A stretch of DNA of 64,000 nucleotides from Legionella quinlivanii (GTDB lineage: Bacteria; Pseudomonadota; Gammaproteobacteria; Legionellales; Legionellaceae), in NCBI RefSeq assembly GCF_003265995.1, contig NZ_MVJN01000004.1, positions 1-64,000 on the forward strand, written 5' to 3'. The position numbers were made by a program, and so were the translations under genes. This document shows positions 46,571 through 55,180 of the stretch, in pieces (position 1 is the first letter of the stretch; each line of letters opens with the position of its first letter). Under the pieces are notes generated by a model. It did not search any database. It was not told where the DNA came from and saw only the letters and a program-made list of their open reading frames with translations.

Positions 46571-48583
46571 ATGGAAAACAAGAAAACAAATCTTTCCAGT
46601 ATGGGAAGCGAACTCGGTACCATTCTTTTTGTCACAGGCATTTTGCTCATCCTGTTTATTCCAATCCCCTCTGCATTGCTTGATTTGCTTCTGATTATCA
46701 ATTTCAGCTGGGCACTGGTTATCCTGCTCCTCTGCTTTTATACGGATAAGCCCTTAAGCTTTTCGACTTTCCCTGCCCTGCTTCTGGTATCCACTTTATT
46801 CCGCCTGGCCTTAAATATTTCCGCAACCCGACTGATACTGTCTGAAGGCGATGCCGGCCGGGTTATAAGCGCCGTGGGTGAATATGTCATTCATGGCAAT
46901 TACGTCATGGGCATGGTCGTTTTTCTGATTTTAATCATTGTGCAGTTTATTGTAGTCACTAATGGTGCGCAGCGGGTCGCTGAGGTCGCAGCCCGCTTCA
47001 CACTTGACAGTATGCCAGGTAAACAGATGAGTATTGATGCTGATCTGAATATGGGATTAATCAGTCAGGAGACAGCGCGCGAAAGACGTTCCCAGATAGA
47101 GAAAGAAGCTAATTTTTACGGTGCCATGGATGGGGCCAGTAAATTTGTTAAAGGTGATGCCATTGCCGGAATTCTAATCATGCTTGTAGATATTATTGGC
47201 GGTCTGGCCATTGGTGTACTCCAGAAGAGCATGACATTTGGCGAGGCGATTCAAAACTACTCTCTGCTTACTGTAGGCGATGGTCTGGTGACCCAAATTC
47301 CTGCCCTCATCATTTCTACAGCGACCGGCATTATTGTAACGCGGGCCGCGACCGATACCCATTTGGGGAGTGAAATAGTTCGTCAAATCAGTACCTATCC
47401 TAAAAGCCTGGTGATTGTCAGTTGCAGCCTGGCTTTACTGCTGTTCATTAAAGGAATTCCGGGAATACCGGTATTCCTGGTGCTGGCATTTTTTATAGTC
47501 TGTGCCTGGTTTGCCATGAAGCGCCAGCAGCAGGATCCTGAAGTTAGTCTGATCCACGAAGAAACACTTTATCAGAAAATTCATATCTATCCGATTGAGA
47601 TACAACTTAATCCCAGTCTCTATGAAAATTTATTATCCCAACAGGATGAGTTTCTGTCGCTTGTTCAGCAAATACGTGAGCGTCTGGCCTTCGATCTGGG
47701 CCTGGTTATCCCTGAAGTAAAACTCCGATCGGAGGCCAAACTAAATTATCCCTTCTATCGAATTACCGTTCAGGGAATTCATTATGACAAACATCCCTTG
47801 TATCTGGATAAGTTTCTGGCAATAGCCGCTTCGTCTCAAAAGGCGATTGAAAATAAAATATCAGGTATAGAAGTGAGCGATCCCAGCTATGGTTTAGCAG
47901 CTCAATGGATTGACAGGGCCGAAAAAGAACAGGCGGAGCATCAGGGATTTACCGTATGCGAACCCTTGTCCATATTGGCGACTCATCTACAGGAAGTGAT
48001 TCAATCCTCTTTGGCTGAACTATTAAGTCGTAATGAAGTGGAAACCTTACTGGATCAGTCTGATGTCTGCAAATTGCGTGATGAATTGATACCCGCCATG
48101 CTGCAATTAGGTCAGGTTCAAAAAATTTTGCAGAATTTACTGTCAGAAAAAGTTTCTGTTCGCCATATGTCATTGATTCTGGAGGTCTTGCTGGAACACG
48201 CTAAAAGCATCCAGGATATCAATCAGCTTACTGAACTTGTACGCGTTCGTCTCTCTTCTCAGATATGCCAGAGATTAATAAATAATCAGGGCCTTCTTCC
48301 AGTTCTCACCTTGGCCCCGGTTATGGAGCAGGCGCTTGCGCAAAATCTGGCAAACAATCATCTCCACCTTGACCCTTCACAGACCGAAAAACTGATTAAA
48401 TCTCTTTCCTTACACGTGGAAAAGATGCTCGGTGAGCGAAAGAAACCAGTATTACTTTGCTCTCCGATGCTAAGAAGGCAATTGAAACTGTTTACCCAGC
48501 GCATTATTCCCCACTTGACGATTTTATCGTTAAGCGAAATACCAATTCATATCCAGATTGAACCATTTGGTGTCATTCAATAA
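46571..48583 (+). CDS. flhA: Export gate protein FlhA
   Basis: 670 residues with an eight-helix membrane domain and the FHIPEP-family signature RFTLDSMPGKQMSIDADLN (about 139-157). The C-terminal cytoplasmic domain (about 330-670), which docks chaperone-substrate complexes, is complete but ends at PFGVIQ, slightly short of typical 690. The ribosome binding site is weak. Confidence 0.96.
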   Translation: MENKKTNLSSMGSELGTILFVTGILLILFIPIPSALLDLLLIINFSWALVILLLCFYTDKPLSFSTFPALLLVSTLFRLALNISATRLILSEGDAGRVISAVGEYVIHGNYVMGMVVFLILIIVQFIVVTNGAQRVAEVAARFTLDSMPGKQMSIDADLNMGLISQETARERRSQIEKEANFYGAMDGASKFVKGDAIAGILIMLVDIIGGLAIGVLQKSMTFGEAIQNYSLLTVGDGLVTQIPALIISTATGIIVTRAATDTHLGSEIVRQISTYPKSLVIVSCSLALLLFIKGIPGIPVFLVLAFFIVCAWFAMKRQQQDPEVSLIHEETLYQKIHIYPIEIQLNPSLYENLLSQQDEFLSLVQQIRERLAFDLGLVIPEVKLRSEAKLNYPFYRITVQGIHYDKHPLYLDKFLAIAASSQKAIENKISGIEVSDPSYGLAAQWIDRAEKEQAEHQGFTVCEPLSILATHLQEVIQSSLAELLSRNEVETLLDQSDVCKLRDELIPAMLQLGQVQKILQNLLSEKVSVRHMSLILEVLLEHAKSIQDINQLTELVRVRLSSQICQRLINNQGLLPVLTLAPVMEQALAQNLANNHLHLDPSQTEKLIKSLSLHVEKMLGERKKPVLLCSPMLRRQLKLFTQRIIPHLTILSLSEIPIHIQIEPFGVIQ

Positions 48584-48593
48584 GGAGCATGGC

Positions 48594-49307
48594 ATGTTAT
48601 CCGCTATAAAAACCACACAGATAGCCCTTTTGCAGGATCAATTTCGTCTGCAGGTGCTCAGCCAGAATGTCAGTAATCTGCATACAACCGGCTATAAACG
48701 TCAAATCATGGAAAGTCAGGATTTCCCGGCACTGGACGCGCCTGATTTTGAAACTGTAGTTCAGCAAATGGCATCACTCAGTAACTTTCAGCAAGGCTCA
48801 ATCTCTCATTCCAATCAGGGATCGGAACTGGCACTTGCGGGGAAAGGCTTTTTTGAGATCCAGAACAATGAAGGCGTTTTTTACACACGAAATGGCGAGT
48901 TTCACATTAGCCAGGATGGAGAGTTGATTAGCGAACGGGGCGGAAAATTAATGGGAAAAAATGGACCTGTTCGTGTCAGCGATAAAGAGTTTTCAATCAA
49001 TACCAAAGGAGAACTATTTATAGATAAACAACTCAGCGATCAGATTCGCATTGTTGATTTTCCCCAGTCTGCATCACTTCACTATCAGGGGGAAGGGCTT
49101 TATTTCAGTGAAGATCTGCCGGAAGAAGCCTCTTCTGAAACCCGGGTTCTGCAGTTTTCCCTGGAACAATCCAATGTCAAATCAGTCGATGAAATGACTG
49201 AAATGCTGAAGATTTCACGCCATTTTGAAGCGATCCAGCGAATTATGAAAACAAGCAACAATCTGCTTTCAACAGCAATTAGTCAATTAGGGGAAGGAAA
49301 TGTCTGA
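48594..49307 (+). CDS. flgF: Proximal rod protein FlgF
   Basis: 237 residues from ATG 48594 (aaggag). N-terminal QVLSQNVSNLHTTGYKRQ is the rod-family ANNIANxxTxGFK-type motif; ELALAGKGFFEIQ and VFYTRNGEFHISQDGELIS are conserved flagellar hook/basal-body strands, and the C-terminal EMTEMLKISRHFEAIQRIM helix closes it. Position before flgG supports FlgF. Overlaps flgG by eight bases. Confidence 0.85.
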   Translation: MLSAIKTTQIALLQDQFRLQVLSQNVSNLHTTGYKRQIMESQDFPALDAPDFETVVQQMASLSNFQQGSISHSNQGSELALAGKGFFEIQNNEGVFYTRNGEFHISQDGELISERGGKLMGKNGPVRVSDKEFSINTKGELFIDKQLSDQIRIVDFPQSASLHYQGEGLYFSEDLPEEASSETRVLQFSLEQSNVKSVDEMTEMLKISRHFEAIQRIMKTSNNLLSTAISQLGEGNV

Positions 49308-50070
49308 CGCGCTTTCAATAGCTGCCAGTGGCTTAAAATCTGAAGAATATTTTATTGACAAGATCGCCAATGATATTGCCAATCTGAATACGCCCAATTA
49401 CAAGGCCAGCAAACTAAGCTTCGCCGATGTCTTATACCAGAACGTAGACAGCAATCACTCGATGCGGCAGTCCGGGATCAAAATAGGTTTAGGAACAGCC
49501 ATTACCAAGTCAACTAAAGATTTCAGCCAGGGACCGCTAAAAGCGGGCACGAACTGGAATGATTTAGCCATTGATGGAGAGGGATTTTTTCAGGTACTGC
49601 AAACTGACGGCAGCCTGGCTTACACGCGAAGTTCCAGCTTTTCAATCGACAGTGAGCGCTACCTCTGCACAGCGGATGGCTTACGGCTGGCCGACAGCAT
49701 CCAGATACCTGAAGATTCTCAGTCCATTGTGATTCAAAAAAACGGCGATGTTGAAATTATGTCATCAGAGGATGCCGAGCCTCAGCTAGTCGGCACTATC
49801 AGTTTAGCGCGATTTATGGACCCTGGCCGCCTGGACCCTTACGGTGCCGGACTCTTTCATGCCACTGCCGACAGTGGTGATCCCATTATTGATAATCCCG
49901 GTAATAGCGGTATGGGGCAAGTGCTGCAGAAACAGATTGAAGCATCCAATGTCGATATGGTCACCTCGTTAATGCAGCTTACTATGGCCCAGCGCGTTTA
50001 CCAATTGAATGCCAAAACAGTGCAGATAGCAGATGAATTGGAAAAAATGATTAATGAACTTCGCGACTAG
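49300..50070 (+). CDS. flgG: Distal rod protein FlgG
   Basis: 256 residues, close to the usual 260. Motifs: IANDIANLNTPNYKAS, DLAIDGEGFFQVLQ, YTRSSSFSIDSERYL and the C-terminal QKQIEASNVDMVTSLMQLTMAQRVYQLNAK, which is strongly FlgG-like. Forms the distal rod through the P and L rings. Confidence 0.92.
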   Translation: MSDALSIAASGLKSEEYFIDKIANDIANLNTPNYKASKLSFADVLYQNVDSNHSMRQSGIKIGLGTAITKSTKDFSQGPLKAGTNWNDLAIDGEGFFQVLQTDGSLAYTRSSSFSIDSERYLCTADGLRLADSIQIPEDSQSIVIQKNGDVEIMSSEDAEPQLVGTISLARFMDPGRLDPYGAGLFHATADSGDPIIDNPGNSGMGQVLQKQIEASNVDMVTSLMQLTMAQRVYQLNAKTVQIADELEKMINELRD

Positions 50071-50080
50071 AGATTTACTC

Positions 50081-50659
50081 ATGATAAAGCCAATTTTATT
50101 ACTTACAAGTCTGGTAATTCTCATGTATAACCCCTCTGCAATAGCAGCCAATTTATACAATGATCTCTATTATCGCCCACTCATTGCGGATCGGCGCGCG
50201 TCTGTACCAGGCGATTTACTCACTGTCATTGTACTGGAAACCTCTAATGCGCAAACCAGTGCCGATTTAGGGTCCAGTAAAGAAATCAAAACAGCGCTGG
50301 AGGCCAGCTATAATCAAAAACGCTATGATTTGCGTCTGGGATTAACCGGCAAGGGAAATAGCAAGGCACAAACCGGTAGAAATGGCAAAATTAAAGCCTC
50401 ATTAACCGTTAGAATTAAAGCAATCTGCCCTAATGGAAGCTATGAAGTGGAGGGATATCAGCTCATCCAGATTAATGGGGAACAACAACGAATTTTGTTA
50501 AGCGGTATCGTCAGACCAGAGGATATAAGTCCGCAAAATACCGTATTGTCGACTCGCATTGCCAATGCCCAGATTACCTACACTGGCGATGGCTCTGTAT
50601 CAAACTCACAACGTTACAACACTATTTATAAAATTATGTCATTCATGGGGCTAGTATGA
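50081..50659 (+). CDS. flgH: L-ring protein FlgH without a lipobox
   Basis: 192 residues from ATG 50081. The core SLYND-like NLYNDLYYRPLIADRRAS, PGDLLTVIVLE and the NGSYEVEGYQLIQINGEQQ, LSGIVRPEDISPQNTVLSTRIANA segments are clear FlgH. The signal peptide ends in SAIAAN with no cysteine, whereas FlgH is normally an outer-membrane lipoprotein. This suggests altered ring anchoring. Overlaps flgI by four bases. Confidence 0.9.
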   Translation: MIKPILLLTSLVILMYNPSAIAANLYNDLYYRPLIADRRASVPGDLLTVIVLETSNAQTSADLGSSKEIKTALEASYNQKRYDLRLGLTGKGNSKAQTGRNGKIKASLTVRIKAICPNGSYEVEGYQLIQINGEQQRILLSGIVRPEDISPQNTVLSTRIANAQITYTGDGSVSNSQRYNTIYKIMSFMGLV

Positions 50660-51774
50660 TGTTTAGTTTTAGAAAACTATTGCTCTGCGCTTGCCTGCAA
50701 CTGCTGGTATTCAGCAGTTTTGCCAGTGTTAGACTTAAATCTCTGGCGCATTTATCCGGACTGCAGGAAAATCCGATTACTGGTTATGGTTTGGTTATCG
50801 GCCTGGCAGGATCAGGTGACTCGCATCGCAATAAAGATACAACCCAGGCAATTTCCAACCTGCTGCAGAATTTTGGCCTTAATATTAACGCCCGGGACAT
50901 CACCAGCCGCAACAGTGCCGCAGTTATTATAACCGCCAATCTGCCTGCCAATGTCCATCAGGGCGACAAGCTTGACATTAATGTATCATCTCTCGGGGAT
51001 GCGAAAAGCTTGTTAGGAGGCACCTTACTAATAACCCCTCTCAAAGGACCCGATAACCAAATTTACGCCCTGGCCCAGGGTCCGATTTCTCTCGGGGGGT
51101 TTAAATATGATTTATTTGGCAATGTGGTGCAAAAAAACCATCCTACTTCCGGAATGATTTCAGGAGGAGCCATTGTTGAGAAGACACTCTACAATGAATT
51201 GACCGATAAAAGCGGCGAATTGCATCTGATTCTGAATCATCCTGATTTTACAACGGCAGATAATGTAGAAACTGCTGTCAATAAACGCTTCGGTGAAAAC
51301 ACCGCAATTGCCCGCAGTGCCCAGGATATTGAAATTCATCCTCCGGTAATCGCAAAACAGCATTATGTTCGTTTTATCAGCCAGCTGGAAAATATCATAA
51401 TTATTCCGGATAACCTGCCCACCGTGGTCGTTAACGAAAGAACCGGGGTGGTGGTTGCCGGCTCCGATGTGAAACTTGATGCAGTAACTATTTCCCAGGG
51501 TAATCTCCAGATTGCCATTGCCAGCGACTATAAAGTTTCACAGCCGACAATGCTTTTCAATGCATCCGCCTCTGTCAGAACCGCAATAACTCCCTCCACT
51601 AATATTGAGGTTAAAGAAAGTGCAGGACAATCCATTGTTCTTGAACAGGGAGCCACCATTGCTGACCTAATCAGCGCTCTGAATAAGACCAAAATCACCA
51701 CGCGGGACATGATTGCCATTTTGGAGAGCTTAAAACGCGCTGGTGCTTTACACGCAGAATTAATTGTTCAATAG
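50656..51774 (+). CDS. flgI: P-ring protein FlgI
   Basis: 372 residues with a signal peptide (about 1-24). [23 protein letters not shown], the [23 protein letters not shown]-like region and [18 protein letters not shown] are canonical. Forms the periplasmic P ring. No flgA (its chaperone) or flgJ (peptidoglycan hydrolase) follows, unlike usual flagellar operons. Confidence 0.95.
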   Translation: [372 protein letters not shown]

Positions 51775-51786
51775 GAGTACCGAACC

Positions 51787-52134
51787 ATGTTTGAAGATAA
51801 CACAATCAGGCTCGTAAAACTGGGGCTCGATGCAGCGCTCATGCGGCAAACAGCGATTGCTGCCAACATAGCCAATGTCAATACCCCCAATTACCAGACT
51901 GTTGAAGTGATTTTTGAGCAGCAACTTGCCAATTATGACCAGAATAGCAATCGAGGCTCGGTTAATTTTCTGGAATTACAACCGGCTATCCATACTAGCG
52001 ACACCGCACCAGCACTGGATGAACAAATTGCGCTTGGTATTAAAAATGCCACCCAATTTCGCGCACTCATCAAAGGACTTAATCATAAACTGGCCATTAT
52101 GAAAATGGCCCTTCATGGAAATAATCAGGCATGA
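51787..52134 (+). CDS. flgB: Rod protein FlgB
   Basis: 115 residues, slightly short of the usual 130. AIAANIANVNTPNYQTVEV is the family motif (about residues 23-41). Good aggag site. Overlaps flgC by four bases. Confidence 0.9.
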   Translation: MFEDNTIRLVKLGLDAALMRQTAIAANIANVNTPNYQTVEVIFEQQLANYDQNSNRGSVNFLELQPAIHTSDTAPALDEQIALGIKNATQFRALIKGLNHKLAIMKMALHGNNQA

Positions 52135-52547
52135 ATTACAATCTCACTTATTCAATTGCTGCCCAGGGAATGCAAGTCGAAAAATTACGTATTGATACGG
52201 TCGCCTATAACATCGCTAATCAGCATACCTTGCTGAAAAGTGATGGCAGCGGTTTTCAGCCAATGCAGGTCATCACAGGCAGTCGAAATTTCAATGATTA
52301 CATCACAGATGAAACGCAATGGAGTGCAGCGGCTCTAAGCCCGAAAACTCTACCGCCTAATAAAGTGTATCAACCAGAGCATCCGGCAGCTGATGAAAAA
52401 GGCTATATCCATTATCCCGGGATAAATACAGTCGATGAGATGACCACTTTATTAAATGCTTCGCGTGCCTATGAAGCCAATATCAAAATTTTTAACACAG
52501 CACACAGCCTGTTCATGCAAACCCTGACAATAGGAGATGAACGATGA
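52131..52547 (+). CDS. flgC: Rod protein FlgC
   Basis: 138 residues, normal size. Begins NLTYSIAAQGMQVEKLRIDT, then AYNIANQHTL, and YQPEHPAADEKGYIHYPGINTVDEMTTLLNASRAYEANI, a standard FlgC C terminus. Overlaps fliE by four bases. Confidence 0.92.
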   Translation: MNYNLTYSIAAQGMQVEKLRIDTVAYNIANQHTLLKSDGSGFQPMQVITGSRNFNDYITDETQWSAAALSPKTLPPNKVYQPEHPAADEKGYIHYPGINTVDEMTTLLNASRAYEANIKIFNTAHSLFMQTLTIGDER

Positions 52548-52831
52548 CCATAGAACCCGTCAATCATTTCAAAATCGACTTTAACCTTAATAATTCAAAC
52601 ATTCAGAAAGCAGACCAGTTCAGTCATTGGCTGGCCGCTCCCCTTCAGCAGGTGAATGATAAATTGATTGAAGCTGATCATTCGCTGCAACAACTGGTCA
52701 GCGGTCAAACGGCCAGCCTGCACCAGGTAATGTGGAATCTGGAAGAAGCCAAAATGTCTTTTCAATTACTGGAGCAGGTGCGTAATCGCTTAATGACTGC
52801 TTATCAGGAAATTATCAGGGAGCAAATTTAA
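52544..52831 (+). CDS. fliE: Basal-body adaptor FliE
   Basis: 95 residues. The C-terminal half LHQVMWNLEEAKMSFQLLEQVRNRLMTAYQEIIREQ matches FliE, which joins the MS ring to the rod and opens the export gate. The N-terminal half is divergent. Two bases separate it from fliF. Confidence 0.85.
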   Translation: MTIEPVNHFKIDFNLNNSNIQKADQFSHWLAAPLQQVNDKLIEADHSLQQLVSGQTASLHQVMWNLEEAKMSFQLLEQVRNRLMTAYQEIIREQI

Positions 52832-52832
52832 T

Positions 52833-54131
52833 ATGAATTTTTATTTCAACTCCATCTATCTCTGGTTTGGCAGACAAGAAAAGTCAAAGCAAATCATGAT
52901 CCTGCTTGCCGGTGGCTTTCTCATTTTAAGCAGTTTATTTATCTCCATTTTTTTGCTGAAACCTGATTATGGAACACTATTTAATAATCTTGATTCACAG
53001 GATGCCAATGAAATAATTCGTCAACTGGATCAGGACAATATTCATTATCAGTTACAGAATGCCGGACGTGATATTTTAATTGATAAACACCTGGTGGATA
53101 AAACCAGAATTCGATTAATTAGCAGCAATTTAAATGGCCATGTGGGCTTTGAATTGTTTGATAAAACTGATTTTGGTTTGACCGAATTTTCACAGAAAAT
53201 TAACTACCAACGAGCTCTGCAAGGCGAACTTGAGCGAACCATTAGCAGTCTTGAGGAAGTCAGGCAGGCAAGAGTTCATCTGGTAATCCCTGAACAGCAT
53301 TTCCTGCAGAAAGAAACGCACCCTACCAAAGCGTCTGTTACCCTTCAATTAAAAAAACCAATAGGAAAACATCAGGTAAAAAGCATTCAGAAACTGCTGA
53401 CCGCCAGCATAGCAAATCTTGCTGCAGAAAATGTGGTGATCATCGATCAAAATGGTAACAATCTGAGTATACCCAAAGAAATTAATGGTGAGGGGCATTT
53501 TGCGGCCAAGCGAAGAATAGAGGATTATTTAAATAGTAAAATAACTGATATGCTAAGGCACATATTTCCCCAGGATAATGTCTATGTAAAAATAGATGTG
53601 ACGCTTAATTATGATGAATTGCGGCGGGAATTGATTAGGCCGCAGTCTCAGGGCTTAATCACTCATGAAAAAGAGATTCAACATACAGCCTCTGCAGAAC
53701 TCACAAAGAAAACAAATCCAGTTCAGGATCTCACCCGGGAACGAAGTTATGAGTTTGGTCATGAAAAAGAACAGTTCCTGCGTGCCAATGGCAGGATTGA
53801 GCGGCTAACTGTCTCTGTCACAGTTCCCAAACAAACCGAATCCTCGACCCTCTTACAAATTGAACGCATGGTAAAATCCACCATAGGCTTTGATTCCAAA
53901 CGAGGGGATTCCATTTCAGTGGAAGCACTCCTGCCACCACCCGTCCAATCAGACATTTTTTTAAACGAGACTCCTTCCACCCCGGCAGTAGAAACTCTTT
54001 CTATAAAATATGGGTTAGCAGCGCTGCTTATGATTGGCGCAATAAGTTATGGAGTTCAGAGAAGAAATAATTTGAAAAGACGTCAATATCTCCTGGAGTC
54101 TCTTAATCAATGGATTAGTCACCATGAATAA
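52833..54131 (+). CDS. fliF: MS-ring protein FliF lacking the FliG-binding tail
   Basis: 432 residues against about 550 in flagella. Present: first membrane helix (about 22-43), ring motifs with YGTLFNNLDSQDANEI and FGLTEFSQKINYQRALQGELERTI, EVRQARVHLVIPEQ, the RYEFGHEKE-type loop (about 300-320) and a second helix near 391-408. After it only about 25 residues remain (RRNNLKRRQYLLESLNQWISHHE), so the acidic C-terminal FliG-docking segment is missing, as in non-flagellar SctJ. Overlaps the next gene by eight bases. Confidence 0.9.
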   Translation: MNFYFNSIYLWFGRQEKSKQIMILLAGGFLILSSLFISIFLLKPDYGTLFNNLDSQDANEIIRQLDQDNIHYQLQNAGRDILIDKHLVDKTRIRLISSNLNGHVGFELFDKTDFGLTEFSQKINYQRALQGELERTISSLEEVRQARVHLVIPEQHFLQKETHPTKASVTLQLKKPIGKHQVKSIQKLLTASIANLAAENVVIIDQNGNNLSIPKEINGEGHFAAKRRIEDYLNSKITDMLRHIFPQDNVYVKIDVTLNYDELRRELIRPQSQGLITHEKEIQHTASAELTKKTNPVQDLTRERSYEFGHEKEQFLRANGRIERLTVSVTVPKQTESSTLLQIERMVKSTIGFDSKRGDSISVEALLPPPVQSDIFLNETPSTPAVETLSIKYGLAALLMIGAISYGVQRRNNLKRRQYLLESLNQWISHHE

Positions 54132-54516
54132 TTTACAGGATATCGTATCGGCTATTGGCAAATTGGCCCTCAGAGATCAGCGATGGATTCTGAGCAAGTT
54201 ACCAGAAGCCAAAAAAAAGCAGCTGGATAATATGAGCGAGAATCAAAAAGCGGCCGTTTCCAATACTATGATTGAAGATGACTTACCTGGTTTTTGCCGC
54301 AGTCTTGCCACTAAAGACCCTCTGTATATCGCCATTATCCTTGAGGAAGGTCAGTTCATTTGGAAAGAGCAATTTTTAAATGAATTTAACCTTTTAGATC
54401 GCATTAACTCGATTGAAACTTCCCTTGCCAATATTAGCAACACCAGCAAAAGTCTGGTGTATGCGGAGTGGGAAAATCTACATCAAAAATCTGATATCGG
54501 CATGATTACAGACTAA
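54124..54516 (+). CDS. Orphan 130-aa protein in the fliG position
   Basis: Occupies the slot between fliF and fliH where fliG (about 330 residues) normally lies. No FliG domain can be recognised: the ARMC middle domain and torque-helix charged residues are absent. The sequence is helical and polar, with LALRDQRWILSKLPEAKKKQLD near the N terminus and KDPLYIAIILEEGQFIWKEQ in the middle, and may be a minimal adaptor between MS ring and cytoplasmic sorting platform, similar in role to SctK of injectisomes. Overlaps fliF by eight bases. Function unproven. Confidence 0.7.
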   Translation: MNNLQDIVSAIGKLALRDQRWILSKLPEAKKKQLDNMSENQKAAVSNTMIEDDLPGFCRSLATKDPLYIAIILEEGQFIWKEQFLNEFNLLDRINSIETSLANISNTSKSLVYAEWENLHQKSDIGMITD

Positions 54517-54526
54517 CGGAATAACT

Positions 54527-55180
54527 ATGGCAGAACTATTAAAAAATATCAGGGTGAGCGGGGAAAAAGTGATTTTGAAAACAAATTGCAGTTCTTCCCC
54601 TGATTATGAGAAAAACAATCCTGATTCCGCAATGGAACAACTTGCAAAAAGCGATGATTTTTTGGATGAAATAAGGCAACAGGCGTTTGCAGCGGGCTTT
54701 CAGGAAGCAGAAGCAAAATATACTGAGGAGAACCAATGCAAGATGCAGGAATCAGAGATGCAAGCCACCTTGTTAAAACAGCTTTTGACCCAGATACCTG
54801 TGGCATTGCAAACTTATCAGGAAACACTTCGTGACCAGATTGCAGACATCGTCTTATTAATTTGCAGGCAATTTTTTTCTAATCAGATTTCGAGCAAAGA
54901 AGCGATTTCTTTTCAGATTGAGCAGGCAATTAATCATTTAAATCATAAAGAAAATATAGAGATTTTTCTTCATCCCCAGGATCTTGCGCTTGTGCAGCAT
55001 AGCAAATTGAAAATTGATTTCAGTGAGTGCCGGCATTTGAAGTTTATTCCTGATGAGACATTAATGCTAGGAGGATGTCGTATCCGTAATGATCATGGGT
55101 TGATTGATGCCAGCATTGAACAGCAAATTGACAAACTCAAACGAATGCTTGTTCAACTACGACAGAGGGTGCCGCAATGA
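54527..55180 (+). CDS. fliH: FliH-like ATPase regulator
   Basis: 217 residues with the N-terminal disordered part, AFAAGFQEAEAKYTEE in the coiled-coil entry (about 50-66), a central helical region, and the C-terminal DETLMLGGCRIRNDHGLIDASIEQQIDKL which is the conserved FliH/SctL ending. Stator of the FliI ATPase. Overlaps fliI by four bases. Confidence 0.85.
   Translation: MAELLKNIRVSGEKVILKTNCSSSPDYEKNNPDSAMEQLAKSDDFLDEIRQQAFAAGFQEAEAKYTEENQCKMQESEMQATLLKQLLTQIPVALQTYQETLRDQIADIVLLICRQFFSNQISSKEAISFQIEQAINHLNHKENIEIFLHPQDLALVQHSKLKIDFSECRHLKFIPDETLMLGGCRIRNDHGLIDASIEQQIDKLKRMLVQLRQRVPQ

Noticed and set aside
54124-54516. Calling this gene fliG
   Set aside because: Position fits, but length and sequence show none of the FliG domains, so it is kept as an orphan.
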